DNA from: Bolinopsis microptera
Taxonomy: Eukaryota > Ctenophora > Tentaculata > Lobata > Bolinopsidae
DNA: 64,000 bases
NCBI RefSeq assembly: GCF_026151205.1
Contig: NC_087075.1
Coordinates: 8,669,303-8,733,302 of the forward strand
Direction of reading: 5' to 3'
A model generated the notes under the pieces. It was not told the origin of the DNA. It saw only the letters and a list, made by a program, of their open reading frames with translations, and did no database searches. Position numbers and translations under genes: made by a program. Positions 35,531 through 46,900 of the stretch are shown here, in pieces (within the stretch, counting starts at the first letter, position 1; every line of letters begins with the position of its first letter).

Positions 35531-35582
35531 CTCAAAAGCAAGGGTTGATACGACGAATGAATCATTTCCGTTCGTTCTTTTC

Positions 35583-35638
35583 GCTTTATATGCGTCTATA
35601 GTGCAACTCCTAAAATGATTTGCACTGCGAAGTCACGC
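35583..35638 (-). promoter_or_regulatory. Core promoter of receptor A: AGCGTGAC motif plus TATA box
   Basis: On the minus strand, AGCGTGAC (plus-strand GTCACGCT, 35631-35638) precedes a TATA box ATATAAAG at 35583-35590, about 55 bp before the ATG. The same pair occurs before all four receptor genes. Confidence 0.6.
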
Positions 35639-36554
35639 TGACACTTTCTAAATAAGCACATTCCACTTACCACGCACTAGTCGCCTCTATGTTATCAACA
35701 TCACAAGATGCTGCCAGAGCTTCATATCCAACTATTGCTATCGTCAATGGAGCTAAAATATGCCTCAATACTCAATAGTCAATCTAAGGCTTCACTTTTT
35801 CTATTTTTAGTCGACAGTGACATGTTGAAATACAAGTTTTATAACTGTATAGATAGCGTTGCGGTGAGAATTGCGCAGACCTTTGCAACGTTCAATATTT
35901 TGAGTACTGCTTACCTTTGTGCTCATTCCAACACTGACCTGTCAAAGCTGTGTCGGGATTTAGTTCTCAAACTCTCACTTTCTCATTTGAATAACGTAAG
36001 TGTAACGGTACGACGCCTATTTTTTGTGAGACGCAGCTAAACAATTTTTGTTTGCAAATTCAATTTTCTGTCAATACCATGTTATAGATCGTATCATATT
36101 CATTTGTTTCTTGTAATTTTGAGAGCATTTATATTCTGTATGCTTGACATATATGTCGATTACTGTTACATGATATTTAATAATATCGACGAATTTACTT
36201 TGATTTTGCATATCTTGTAGTATAATAAGATTATTTGTGTATGCTGACTAAATAAAAATACATTTAATTTTATTCTATCATAAATAGATCAAATGCAAAA
36301 CACTTAAGGGTCTCCATTCTCCAACAACATAATAAGCATTTAATGAATCAACCGTTGACAAAAATCAGTTGAGACTATCAAGTGTCCAACTCACCTCCTG
36401 GCAACATTCCCAAATCATTTTATAATCAATTACCTTTGTAAGTAAATGATATTATGTAATGAGACTGTCAAATAATCTAATCTGCATTTAGAAATATTCA
36501 GTTTGTCTTGTTGTAATTGCCCATTGTAACCAAAACTTTAAATTGATACTGCAG
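35639..36554. other. Spacer between receptors A and B
   Basis: No gene. Part of the A 5' flank (about 35920-35950, CTCATTCCAACACTGACCTG, then TCAAAGCTG) resembles the C 5' flank near 50147-50175, so upstream sequence was duplicated with the genes. Confidence 0.5.
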
Positions 36555-39500
36555 TTAAAGTTTAACTTTATCCTCCTGTATCGCCGGTTCTTCTGAAACT
36601 ACGACATGTACATCCACTTCTAATATATTTTGTTCCGTTTGAGATTTTTCGTCCGGTTTCGGTTCAGGAGTAATTCCAACTGCAGTCTGATCTGTAGTGG
36701 GATTTATTTCTTGTAGTTCTGTGCCAGGATTTTCAATAATTTCTGCATTATTCTGTACATTATTCAATCGTCTTAACTTGATGAGCGACAGGAGCTTCAT
36801 CATACCTCTCTTTATTTTGGAAAATATTGAATAAATAAATGTTTGCAAATAATGGTCATAAAGGATAGGATTTATGACAGAGTTTATTGGAAGGACTAAG
36901 ATTGAGAAAAAGGAGTACCATTTTGTCGCATCCAAAATGTCTAAATAATGAAAGCAGCAGACTACAATAAACGGTACCCAACACACAAAATCAGTGAGAG
37001 TAATCCAGATGGTGATTCGATGAAGTTTAGCGTTCATTTTCTTAGCTGTTTTGTCCGTGCTGTTCATGGCGACTCTTTTGGCTGATTTTCTAGTTTTGAT
37101 CACTATCGCACCATACGAAAGACTTATTGTGATAAAGCATATAAAGTTTAAACAGAGTAGAGTGAAAACAAAACTTCCTTGAGGGTCATCTTTGGTCACA
37201 AAATACTTAAACAAGCACACAGCATCGTTACCGTAAAATGACTGGCGCTTGTATGAAATTCCACCATAATCGTGTGAAAACATGGGCTTAACCAAAGTGT
37301 CTATCTGTGCCCATCTGAGGTCGTCCATCCTTATCCTGCCATAATATTCATGCAGTATAGACTGTAGAATTTTCTTGTTCGGACATCCATGAAATAATGT
37401 GTTTGATGCTTCAAACCTTACCCCATTGATGAAGAAGTCTTCTAGTCCGATCACTAGAGGTGTCAACGAGGTTATCAGAGCCAAGAACATCACTATCACT
37501 ACCAAAAACAGCAATTTTCGTGTGCTTCCCTTGTTTACTCTTTTTGGAATCACAAAATCGTTTTTAATTCCTGAGAACCTAAGTAAACTCAAGAAGGTAA
37601 TGGAAAATAGAGATACTTGAGAAGCCGTCGTACTTATGACACCAAGGGCAACACAAGTGTCACCCGTAATCCATTCAAACTTTTTAAAGCAGTAAGTTGC
37701 ACCACGGTAACTGTCATGAACGGCAATCACCGTGAGATACAATCCCATTAAAAAGTCTCCTAAACTTATTAAAGCGATCAGACCATTGTTCAGGAGGGCC
37801 GGTTCTGATTTACATTTCGCTATGGTAAATATGTTATCGAAGAAAGATTTCCAATTTAGAATGATCGCAGAAATCCCGACAACCCACGCTACGACCTGAA
37901 GAAAACTGTTGCCAATTATTGTCTGTCCACAAGTGTCATTACATTCATCTGACATGTCAGAGCAGTGAATAATTCCATCACACTTTTGCGTTATTGGCAG
38001 ATATTCTTCAGATGTTTCACATCGATAATGGTTCGAGCATGGAGATTCATCTGAAAAATCTCCACAATCATCAGCCCAGTTACAAACTTTGTCATATGTT
38101 AGACATTTGTTATTTTTGCATCGAAATAGATCATCGCCAAGATCACCTGTCTTGTGATCTCTGAGCAAGAAAGTAAGTTCGCCATTGCTGCCTTGAGTAA
38201 ACACTCTTTTGTTTTCAAATTGCCCTGGGCATGAGCTCCACGTTATTCGTCTTGTTAAAGGACAGATGGTGTTATCACGGCATAGACCAAGACAACTTAA
38301 AAACACGTAGTATTCTCCATAAGCGTGTCTACAATCGTTCTTGCCATTTGGTACAACGACTTCATGTGTTTTGTTCCTGCCGAAAACGTTTTCCAAATGG
38401 ACGAAGTATACAAGAGAACATGTGTTGTTTTTCAAGTACTCTATATCTATTATACCATATTGGCAGTAAGACAGCCTCCTTCTGTTCAATTTGTCTCTTA
38501 CAGCTATATTATTCGGCTTGATGGCATCTCTGGACAGATAGCAAATTTGGTTTTCATTTTGGCAAGATTCCTTTTTATCGCATAGATTAGCGAACTCAAT
38601 GAATGAATATTGGTCGATGTTATAGCACAGAAATACTTCCTTACAAGAACTGTTATATCTGACATATCGAGCTGTAACTCCCTGTCCACAGGTAGGCCAA
38701 TCATCTAATTCATCTTCACCATCCAGGCAGTCATTCAAACCATCGTCAACCCATTCCAGCGGAAATGTAACCTTATCTTGAACTGCTGTTTGTTCATACC
38801 TCCGATGACATGTTTTATTAGTCATTTGATGACACTTTTCGTGCATTTCGTCACTGAAGTCCTCGCAGTCTGCTTCACCATCACACATAGCGTGTTTGTG
38901 AATAAAACAAGACAGACTGACTTGAATACAGGCTTTGTCAAGTCCATCATCACAAATTTGGGGGATCTTTGGGGATTGGCCTAATACAAACCCATGACCG
39001 CTTAAACATATGATGTGTCTGGCAACAGAAGTCAGGTACCCTTTCACCGGGCAACTTACACCAACTCTCAATGGGTCTGAACAGTTTGTTTGGTCCATGA
39101 AATCATCACAAAATTCCAAGACTTTCAATTTTCCGCTGATATTTTCGTTAATGAATCGTGCAGCACATCTAGAGAAATTAGAAAGGGGATATATCAATCC
39201 CGTAAATAAATTGAAGCAGGTTTTAGTGATTTCATCCACGGAGCAATCTATGACTTCAACAGTTCCCTCCGTACAGAATACATCACTACACATCCAATTT
39301 GGAGAAATGTAGACACCAGATTTACACCAGACACCATAGCCAAAACCGTTACACACACTCTCATCCCCACAGTTAATATGTCCAGCCATGCAAACCGAGT
39401 CACACGTTAAAGAACTATTACCTTCGCAGAACCTTTCATCTAAATCTGTGTTCCTACAGTCATTTATACCATCGCAAACAGTGAGAGTGAATCCAAAGAA

Positions 39501-40485
39501 ACCACCAAAGCTGAAGTCTGGAATTTTGTAATATTCATCAGTCTGACATATGTATCCACATGGGTAATCAGTTTCTGATAAAAAAATTATTTTATATTTA
39601 TAAAACGAATATTAACTATCGATCGAGAAAAAAAAATCCGTACATTTAAAAAAATGAGATTTGGCAATTTATAGAACAAACATATATGAAATTTGTTTAC
39701 ATTTCTAGAAAAACAATTTGCTTCAAAGGTAAGATCAATTTAAGAGTTTTTCTGACACGCTTACACAGAGTGAACAAGATCTCACCTGGAATGTTGGTCG
39801 TGGTAATGCCATAATCTTCATTAATGCTACAAGCTTGATAGAAATTAGAATCATCCTCACAAAGAACATCCACTGTCGCCATAATACTCCTGAAAAGAGA
39901 AATACATGTTTTAACGATGCAAAGTGATGTCCAAACTGAAGACATAGTGTAATTTAACTTGTAAATATGGGTATTAGATATTATGTTAAAACAATAAAAG
40001 TCAAATGTTTTAAAGTGTAGTTAGAGTTCCTACCTGCCAAATAACACACGGTTTATTTTGTATTCTTGAGAGGAGTTGACACACTTGTAAGTCTTATGAT
40101 CTTGATATAATGATATGTAGGTAGGTTCTTCCACCGAAACTCTTTCACAAATATATTGTAGGAAACCTCCTACTTCCCTGATCTCGCACTCTCCTGAATA
40201 TCACCAAATGGGCATTATAACATATATAATATACTTTAACTTGAATTGAACTTATAAAATTGTTGATTCTGTAAAATGTGATAAAAATCAAATGTTATGT
40301 TTTCATATATCCGTCAACGTTAACCAACTCTACAGATATTTAGTGACATTTTAACAGCGTTATATGTTACCTGCAGTTACATTAGGGTCAAGTCCATCGT
40401 TTACACCAAGTGGAGGTCCATGAGTGTGTTGAGATAAAGCCATGGCAAAAATAAACATGATCATTAAAGGCAAGAATAACTGCAT
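36555..40485 (-). CDS. LDLa-repeat rhodopsin-like GPCR, paralogue B
   Basis: Same four-exon plan: 40371-40485, 40034-40193, 39786-39889, 36555-39574, in phase, 1132 residues. Signal peptide MQLFLPLMIMFIFAMALS; module 1 CEIREVGGFLQYIC then YKCVNSS; module 2 CEDDSNFYQACS. Exon 4 starts with ETDYPCGYICQTD and carries the LDLa ectodomain and, from about residue 683, seven helices. The membrane domain and tail are almost identical to A over hundreds of residues, whereas much of the ectodomain (such as CRHAYGEYYVFLSCLGLCRD) is the most divergent of the four. TM6 has TLTDFVCWVPF and TM7 NSVINPILYD. The tail ends EPAIQEDKVKL, slightly longer than A. No lesion was seen, so B is probably functional. 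Confidence 0.9.
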
Positions 40486-40536
40486 TTTAAATAAATTGGG
40501 TCCGATAAGACGAATGATTTGACCTTATGGACTTTG

Positions 40537-40592
40537 TTTATATACGTCTTTTTTGGGAACTGCTAATACAAATATGGTTTAAGAGTCACGCT
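40537..40592 (-). promoter_or_regulatory. Core promoter of receptor B: AGCGTGAC motif plus TATA box
   Basis: GTCACGCT at 40585-40592 and TATATAAA (minus sense) at 40537-40544, about 55 bp before the ATG. Confidence 0.6.
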
Positions 40593-41584
40593 TCCATTCG
40601 CTAAATTCGTTCAAACAATATGAGAGAGTCGGTATCACTCAGGATTTATTAGGTCCGCATTATCGCGATGTTGCATGAGCATGTTTTATTTTCAAATTTT
40701 TCGATCTTTGCTGTCCTCTGTTGCATTTATCAATATCAAGTTCAACAATGACTTACCTAGAATTATGCTTTCTTAGAAACGTGACTAATAAATGCTTTTA
40801 AACGTAAGGAAATGTTGTTCAAATGAATTCATAAAATGTTTCTCATCCTGAAAAAGCTGAGGATAGCTGAAGGAGCAACCAACAAACTTTTTCAACTTGT
40901 TTGTTTCCAATTCTTTGACGACAATCGTTATTGTTCCGCAGTAACTCGACTGCTAAAGGTACACATCAGGGTAGACAACTTAAATACTTAAGTATAAACT
41001 CTTAAGTTTGTGCCAGCACTAAAAGTAAAGCATGCCTTAAATAATTGTTGGGGAATATGTAAATGGGCTGCTGCCTCCTCCCCATTATTACAGCAAATAG
41101 AGTCCGGAATGGCTGTGTATTCAGTTTCAGGAGAGAATCATCTCTCGTAATGCTGCATTTGTGTGGCCACCATACTCGTCTGATGTCAATTTTACACCAA
41201 TCCCACAAATTGAAACGATATACCGTAACACACAACACAAAAAGTAAAACTACTGGCAACGTGTCCTCAAAAGAAAAACCCTAAATATACCTAGCCTTGG
41301 TGAGAACGATGTGTGCTCAACAAGTCAATAGTCATCACATACCTGAGTTACAATCACGGTTGCAGTTTTAAACTCATAAAAAAAGTTCATCGTTAACAGC
41401 AAAAATCAACAAATATACGCAGCGATCTTACGTGCATACAGAGTGACACCGACGCTCAAATTATACAAATACAAATACAGATAACGAAAATACTGTCTGT
41501 TACACCTTATTAAAAGTTATTTACATTGAAAATCCGTCCATCCCTAATATAGTGATACTCGGTCGGTTGAACAGTTATCATTGC
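40593..41584. other. Spacer upstream of receptor B
   Basis: AT-rich; the short frames at 41002-41284 on both strands are mutual shadows without recognisable motifs. Confidence 0.4.
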
Positions 41585-42657
41585 CAGAGGCACATATTAG
41601 GTGCGGTAAAAAAATCGAAATTATGCGGTACCGCATCCGACTATAAAGGTAAAATGTGCGGTAAGGTGCGGTAAATTTTTACCAATTATGCGGCGATTTT
41701 TTCGAAATTTGTGCGGGAATTGTGCGGTTTTCTGTAGCTGTTCGTTTCTTTAGGAAACAGTCCATGACGTTGTGATGTGATATAGAGTAATCAGATGATG
41801 TGGTGAAGTTACGAATGATAACTGATACACTATAATCGAAATACGGTAACGAAGAGGGTTCCATAACGGCCTGGGTCACGGTCCCGCAAGGGCCTGGGTC
41901 AGGGTCCGGAAAGGGCCTGCGTCAGGGTCCCGAAAGGGCCTGGGTCAGGGTCCCGAAAGGGCCTGGGTCAGGGTCCCAAAAGGGCCTGGGTCAGGGTCCC
42001 GAAAGGGCCAGGGTCACGGTCCCGAAAGGGCCTGGTTCACGGTCCCGAAAGGGCCTGGGTCACGTGGTAACCGGGTCACGTGGCCTAGGCATGAGTTCCA
42101 AAAGGGCCTGGGTCACGGTCCCGAAAGGGCCTGGGTCAGGGTCCCGAAAGGGCCTGGGTCACGTGGTAACTGGGTCACGTGGCCTAGGTATGAGTTCCAA
42201 AAGGGCCTGGGTCACGGTCCCGAAAGGGCCTGGGTCAGGGTCCCGAAAGGGCCTGGGTCACGGTCTCGAAAGGGCCTGGGTCAGGGTCCCGAAAGGGCCT
42301 GGGTCACGGTCCCGAAAGGGCCTGGGTCACGGTCCCGAAAGGGCCTGGGTCAGGGTCCCGAAAGGGCCTGGGTCACGGTCCCGAAAGGGCCTGGGTCAGG
42401 GTCCCGAAAGGGCCTGAGTCACGGTCCTAAAAGGGCCCGACTTTTAACATATTTTGGTTTTTACACTCGAAAATCTTAACGCGAAAATTTCAAAAAAAAA
42501 TTATGCGAAATTACGCGGAAAATGCTTGATTATGCGGAAATATGCAGAAAATTACAAAATGTGGGGACATGTGCGGAAAACAATAAATTATGCGGAAATG
42601 TGCGGAAAACGGTAAATTGTGCGATCCCGCACCCATCGCACCTAATATGTGCCTCTG
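41585..42657. mobile_element. Non-autonomous hAT-type transposon carrying a satellite array
   Basis: A 1073-bp element has perfect 21-bp terminal inverted repeats beginning CAGAGGCACATATTAGGTGC and an exact 8-bp target duplication ATCATTGC (41577-41584 and 42658-42665). CAG-type ends and 8-bp duplications identify the hAT superfamily. Subterminal regions on both sides are packed with TGCGGTAA / TGCGGAAA motifs, like the repeated transposase-binding motifs of hAT elements. No transposase is present. The interior is a GC-rich 23-bp satellite. Perfect TIRs and duplication imply recent insertion. Confidence 0.85.
41868..42436 (+). repeat. 23-bp GC-rich satellite inside the hAT-type element
   Basis: About 24 units of GGGCCTGGGTCAGGGTCCCG plus AAA, with CACGG/CAGGG variants, and two higher-order interruptions holding GGTCACGTGGTAAC (near 42057 and 42159). 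The unit has no stop in the plus frame read, giving a spurious ORF (VPKGPGSGSRKGLGHG). Confidence 0.95.
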
Positions 42658-42823
42658 ATCATTGCCTACAATTTAACAACAAGTTTCTGATGAGCTGCTC
42701 TCTCCTCCTTGCTTCTGTCAGGTGTGATGTGCCATGTGTGGTGATCTCAAGATTTAGATTTCTTCAGATTCTTTGCTCAAGCAAGAGCCATTTTGACTGA
42801 TTCCGCACAAGCCAATGTTACTT

Positions 42824-43216
42824 TTATCGGTCTCGGTTTACCACTGCCTGAAGATGTTTAAGTCCCGATTGAATTTGCTGCCACAACTTTATGATCAAGT
42901 CGAGCGCTTCTTTTGCCACTAAGAGCGGATCAGTGGAGTAATTCTCTGGTATGTAACCGCAGATAATGAAATTCTTGCTGCGGATGTCATCTTCAACTAC
43001 GGATTTCACAACTGTCTTTATACTGTTGTTCGACGGAATACTTAAAGATGTTCCGCAGTTCATATCCACCTTGTTTTCATCTCGGTCAAAACAGTACTCT
43101 GAAAAGAGTCGAGTTGCTCCTGTAGTAGCCAAGGGATCTTCATTTAGGCCCATTAATTTTGAATGATCCAGTTCTGTAACACTTTGTGTTTTTGACTTCT
43201 TCCTAATCTCATACAT
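42824..43216 (-). mobile_element. Second LINE ORF1-like fragment
   Basis: A 130-residue frame contains SIKTVVKSVVEDDIRSKNFI and ICG, matching the segment KMAVKSAITEDDRSKNFIIF of the 33600-34475 protein, then diverges and stops, so it is truncated. The upstream leader (about 43290-43305) shares CTCTTATCAGTA with the leader of the other copy. Confidence 0.6.
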
Positions 43217-43934
43217 CGCCGACTATAACTCCTTTTCAAGTCCATTTCACAAAAATTAAGGCGTACAGCACGACGTGTCGGTGTAAAAGCAGATAAAACT
43301 ACTGATAAGAGAACAAACTGTTGCAAAAGCTAGCATAAAAGATTGTAACGCTGAATTGAGCATATGATATCAAGAAAGGCCTTTAAAGGCCATTTGATGC
43401 AGTCACCAGTTTATCCAGAACCAAAATTTTGTCACTCTATGCCATGGTGGTTCCAGAAAATTCGGGTCTAGACTCATATAGATGCGGTCTCTGCGCTTTA
43501 TGAGAAGCCAGACGTGTGTGTCATTAGCTGTAAGTACCTTCTATGACACTGACCGATACATTGTACAAGTAAATTGTGTACTGCTGTACTGCCTAAAGAA
43601 AAATTACTAATACTTGTACAGAACAGTTTCAGAAAAGCAGCCTTGAAAATAGTAATCAATTTGAACCGTTCAGTTTTTCGATATTCATCACGATCTTCCT
43701 ATGCCATATTTTGCAACGTTAGCTGTTCCAAACTTTTTTTGACAAAGAAAACACTAAATAATTTACAAGAGAAAAGCTTGAAATATCGGACAGATGAATC
43801 GGCATAGTCAAATATAAAACAATCCCAATGCAAGAAAAAAAGATACTAATAATTTTTTTAAAGTAGCAGCACAGTCGCAGTTGGATATTAACAATGACAT
43901 TTTAAAGATACGACAATTCGAAAGCCAACCTTAC
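43217..43934. other. Spacer downstream of receptor C
   Basis: AT-rich; no gene recognised. A short frame at 43574-43807 is unremarkable. Confidence 0.4.
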
Positions 43935-46900
43935 TCAGTTTGAGTGGCAACGTTTATCTTTCTGTATGTCACGTAAAACTGTGACAGGTACATCAACCTT
44001 TACAACATTTTGAATAGAGTTTTCGACACTACAGTCTACAGTCGACTGCACTGAGATAGTTTTGATCTGGTTATCGTCATCCTCATGTTTCGATTCTACT
44101 TCTGATTGTAAACGTGGGCTTTTCTCGGGAGCGTCTCCGTCCAGCTTTGGTTCTGGAACATCTACCATTGTGTTTCTTCCCTCTGGAGCAATTGCAACTA
44201 CCATTTTGTTTCTTCCTTCTGGAGCAATTGCAACTACCAATTTGTTTCTTCCCTCTGGAGCAATTGCAACTACCATTGTGTTTCTTCCCTCTGGAGCAAT
44301 TGCAACTACCATTTTGTTTCTTCCTTCTGGAGCAATTGCAACTAACAATTTGTTTCTTCCTTCGGGAGCAATTGCAACTTCCGTCTGATCAACTGTTGGC
44401 TTCATTTCTTGTAGTTCTATGTCCTGAACTTTATTCGATCGTCTTAACTTGATAAGCGACATAAGCTTCATCATTTTTGTCTTGATTTTGAAGTATATTG
44501 AATAAATGAATGCTTGCAAAGAACGGTCATAAAGGATAGGATTTATGACAGAGTTTATTGGAAGGACTAAGATTGAGAAAAAGGAGTACCACTCTGTCGC
44601 ATCCAAAATATCCAAATAATGAAAGCAGCAAGCTACAATAAAAGGAACCCAACACGCAAAGTCAGTGAAAGTAATCCAGATGGTTATTCGATGAAGTTTA
44701 GAGTTCGTTTTCTTTGCTGTTTTATCCCTGTTCTTCATTGCAACCCCTTTAGCGGATTTTCTAGTTTTTGTCACTATTGCACCATACGAAAGTCCTATCA
44801 CAACAAAGCATATAAAGTTGAAACAGAGTAAAACAAAAACGTAAATACCCTGGGGGTCATCTTTTCTCACAAAATACTTGAACAAGCAAACAGCATCGTT
44901 GCCGTAAAATGACTGGCGCTTGTACGAAATTCCACCATAATCATGTGAAAACATGGGCTTAACTAAAGTGTCAATCTGTGCCCATTTCAGGTCATCCATC
45001 CTTATCCTGCCATAGTATTCATGCAGTATAGACTGAAGAACTTTTTTGTTAGGACATCCATGGAATAAAGTATTCGATGCTTCAAACCTTACTCCGTTAA
45101 CAAAGAATTCTTCCAGGCCTTTCACAAGAGGCGTCAATGAGATTACCAGAGAGTTTGTTATTATCATGACAACCATACCCGCTAACTTCTTCAAGCTTGC
45201 TTTTGTTACACTTTTTGGAATCACAAAATCATTTTTAATCCCTGACAACCTAAGTAAACTCAAGAGGGTCATGGAAAACAACGAAATATGTGAAGCTGTT
45301 GTACTTATGGCACCAAGAGCAACACAAGTGTCACTCGAAATCCATTCAAACTTTTTAAAGCAGTATTTTGTGCCATAGTAACTGTCATAGACGGAGATAA
45401 CAGTAATATACAATCCCATTAATAAGTCCCCTGAACTTATCACAGCGATCAAACCATTATTCAACAGTGCTGGTTCTGATTTGCATTTCGAAATGGTTGA
45501 AATGTTATTGAATAATGATATTCCGTTTAAAAGGATCGCTAAAATCCCAACAACCCACGCGACAATCCGAATAAAATAGCTCCCAATTAGTCTCTGTCCA
45601 CAAATATCATTACATTCATCTGACATGTCAGAGCAGTGAATAATTCCATCACACTTTTGCGTTATTGGCAGATATTCTTTAGATATTTCACATTGATAAT
45701 GGTTGAAGCAAGAAGATTCATCCGAAGAATCCCCACAGTCATCAACCAGGTTGCATATTTTATCATATGTGAGACATTTGTTATTTTCACATCGAAACAG
45801 GTCATCACCGAGTTCACCTGTCCTGTGATCTCTGAGCAAGAAAGTAAGTTCACCATTACTGCCTTGAGTTAACACTCTTTCGTTTTCAAATTGTCCTGGG
45901 CATGAGTTCCATAATAATTGTCTGGTGAGAGGACATAGTGAGTTATTGCTACATAGACCAAGACAACTTTGAAAAACATAGTGCTCTCCATAAACGTGTC
46001 TACAATCGATCATGGCATCTGGCACCATGATTTCGGAATTTTGTCTGTTTCTGCCGAAAATGTTCTTCGATTTGAAAATGATTTCAGGAGAACATGTACT
46101 ATTTTTTAAATACTCAACATCGTTCAATCCCTTGAGACAATAGGAAAGCCTCACTCTGCCTATTTCATCTCTTAGAGCTGTAGTGACCGGTGTGATTGTT
46201 TCCCTCGACAAGAAGCAGATTTTGTTTTCATTATGACAAGATTCTTTTTTATCGCATAGGTTAGCGAACTCAATAAACTGTTGGTCGCTGTTATAGCACA
46301 GAAATACTTCCTTACAAGAACTGTCATATCTAACATATCGAGCTGTAATTCCCTGTCCACAGGTAGGCCAATCATCTATTTCGTCTTCACCATCCAAGCA
46401 ATCAATAACCCCATCACCAACCCATTCCAGCGGAAATGTCATCTTGTCTCGAATTGTTGTCAGTAAAAACCTCCGGTAACATTTTTTGACAGTCATATGA
46501 TCACACCGTTCATCTAATTCGTCGCTGGAGTCATGACAGTGTACGTCACCATTGCATATACCGTGTTTGTGAATATAGCAAGATAGACTGATCTGAACGC
46601 AGGCTTTGTCAAGTCCATCGTCGCAAATTTGGGGGATCTTTGGAGCTATACCATTTGCAAACCCAGACCCGCTATTACAGATTATCTGTTTGGCAACAGT
46701 TGAAAGGTAGCCTTTTATTGGACAAATAACACCAACTCTCCGGATATCCGAGCAGTTTGTTTGGTCCATAAAATCGTCACAAAAGTCTAAAGGTTCCAAT
46801 GTTGTGCTGAAACTCATGCTCCTGAAGCGGGTACCACATCTGGAAACATTATAAAGGGGCTCTATCATTCCCGACTGGGAGTTGAAACATGTTGTAGAAT

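Noticed and set aside
42064-42417. Gly/Pro/Arg repeat protein
   Set aside because: A 23-bp satellite without stops inside a MITE, with no start context or conservation.
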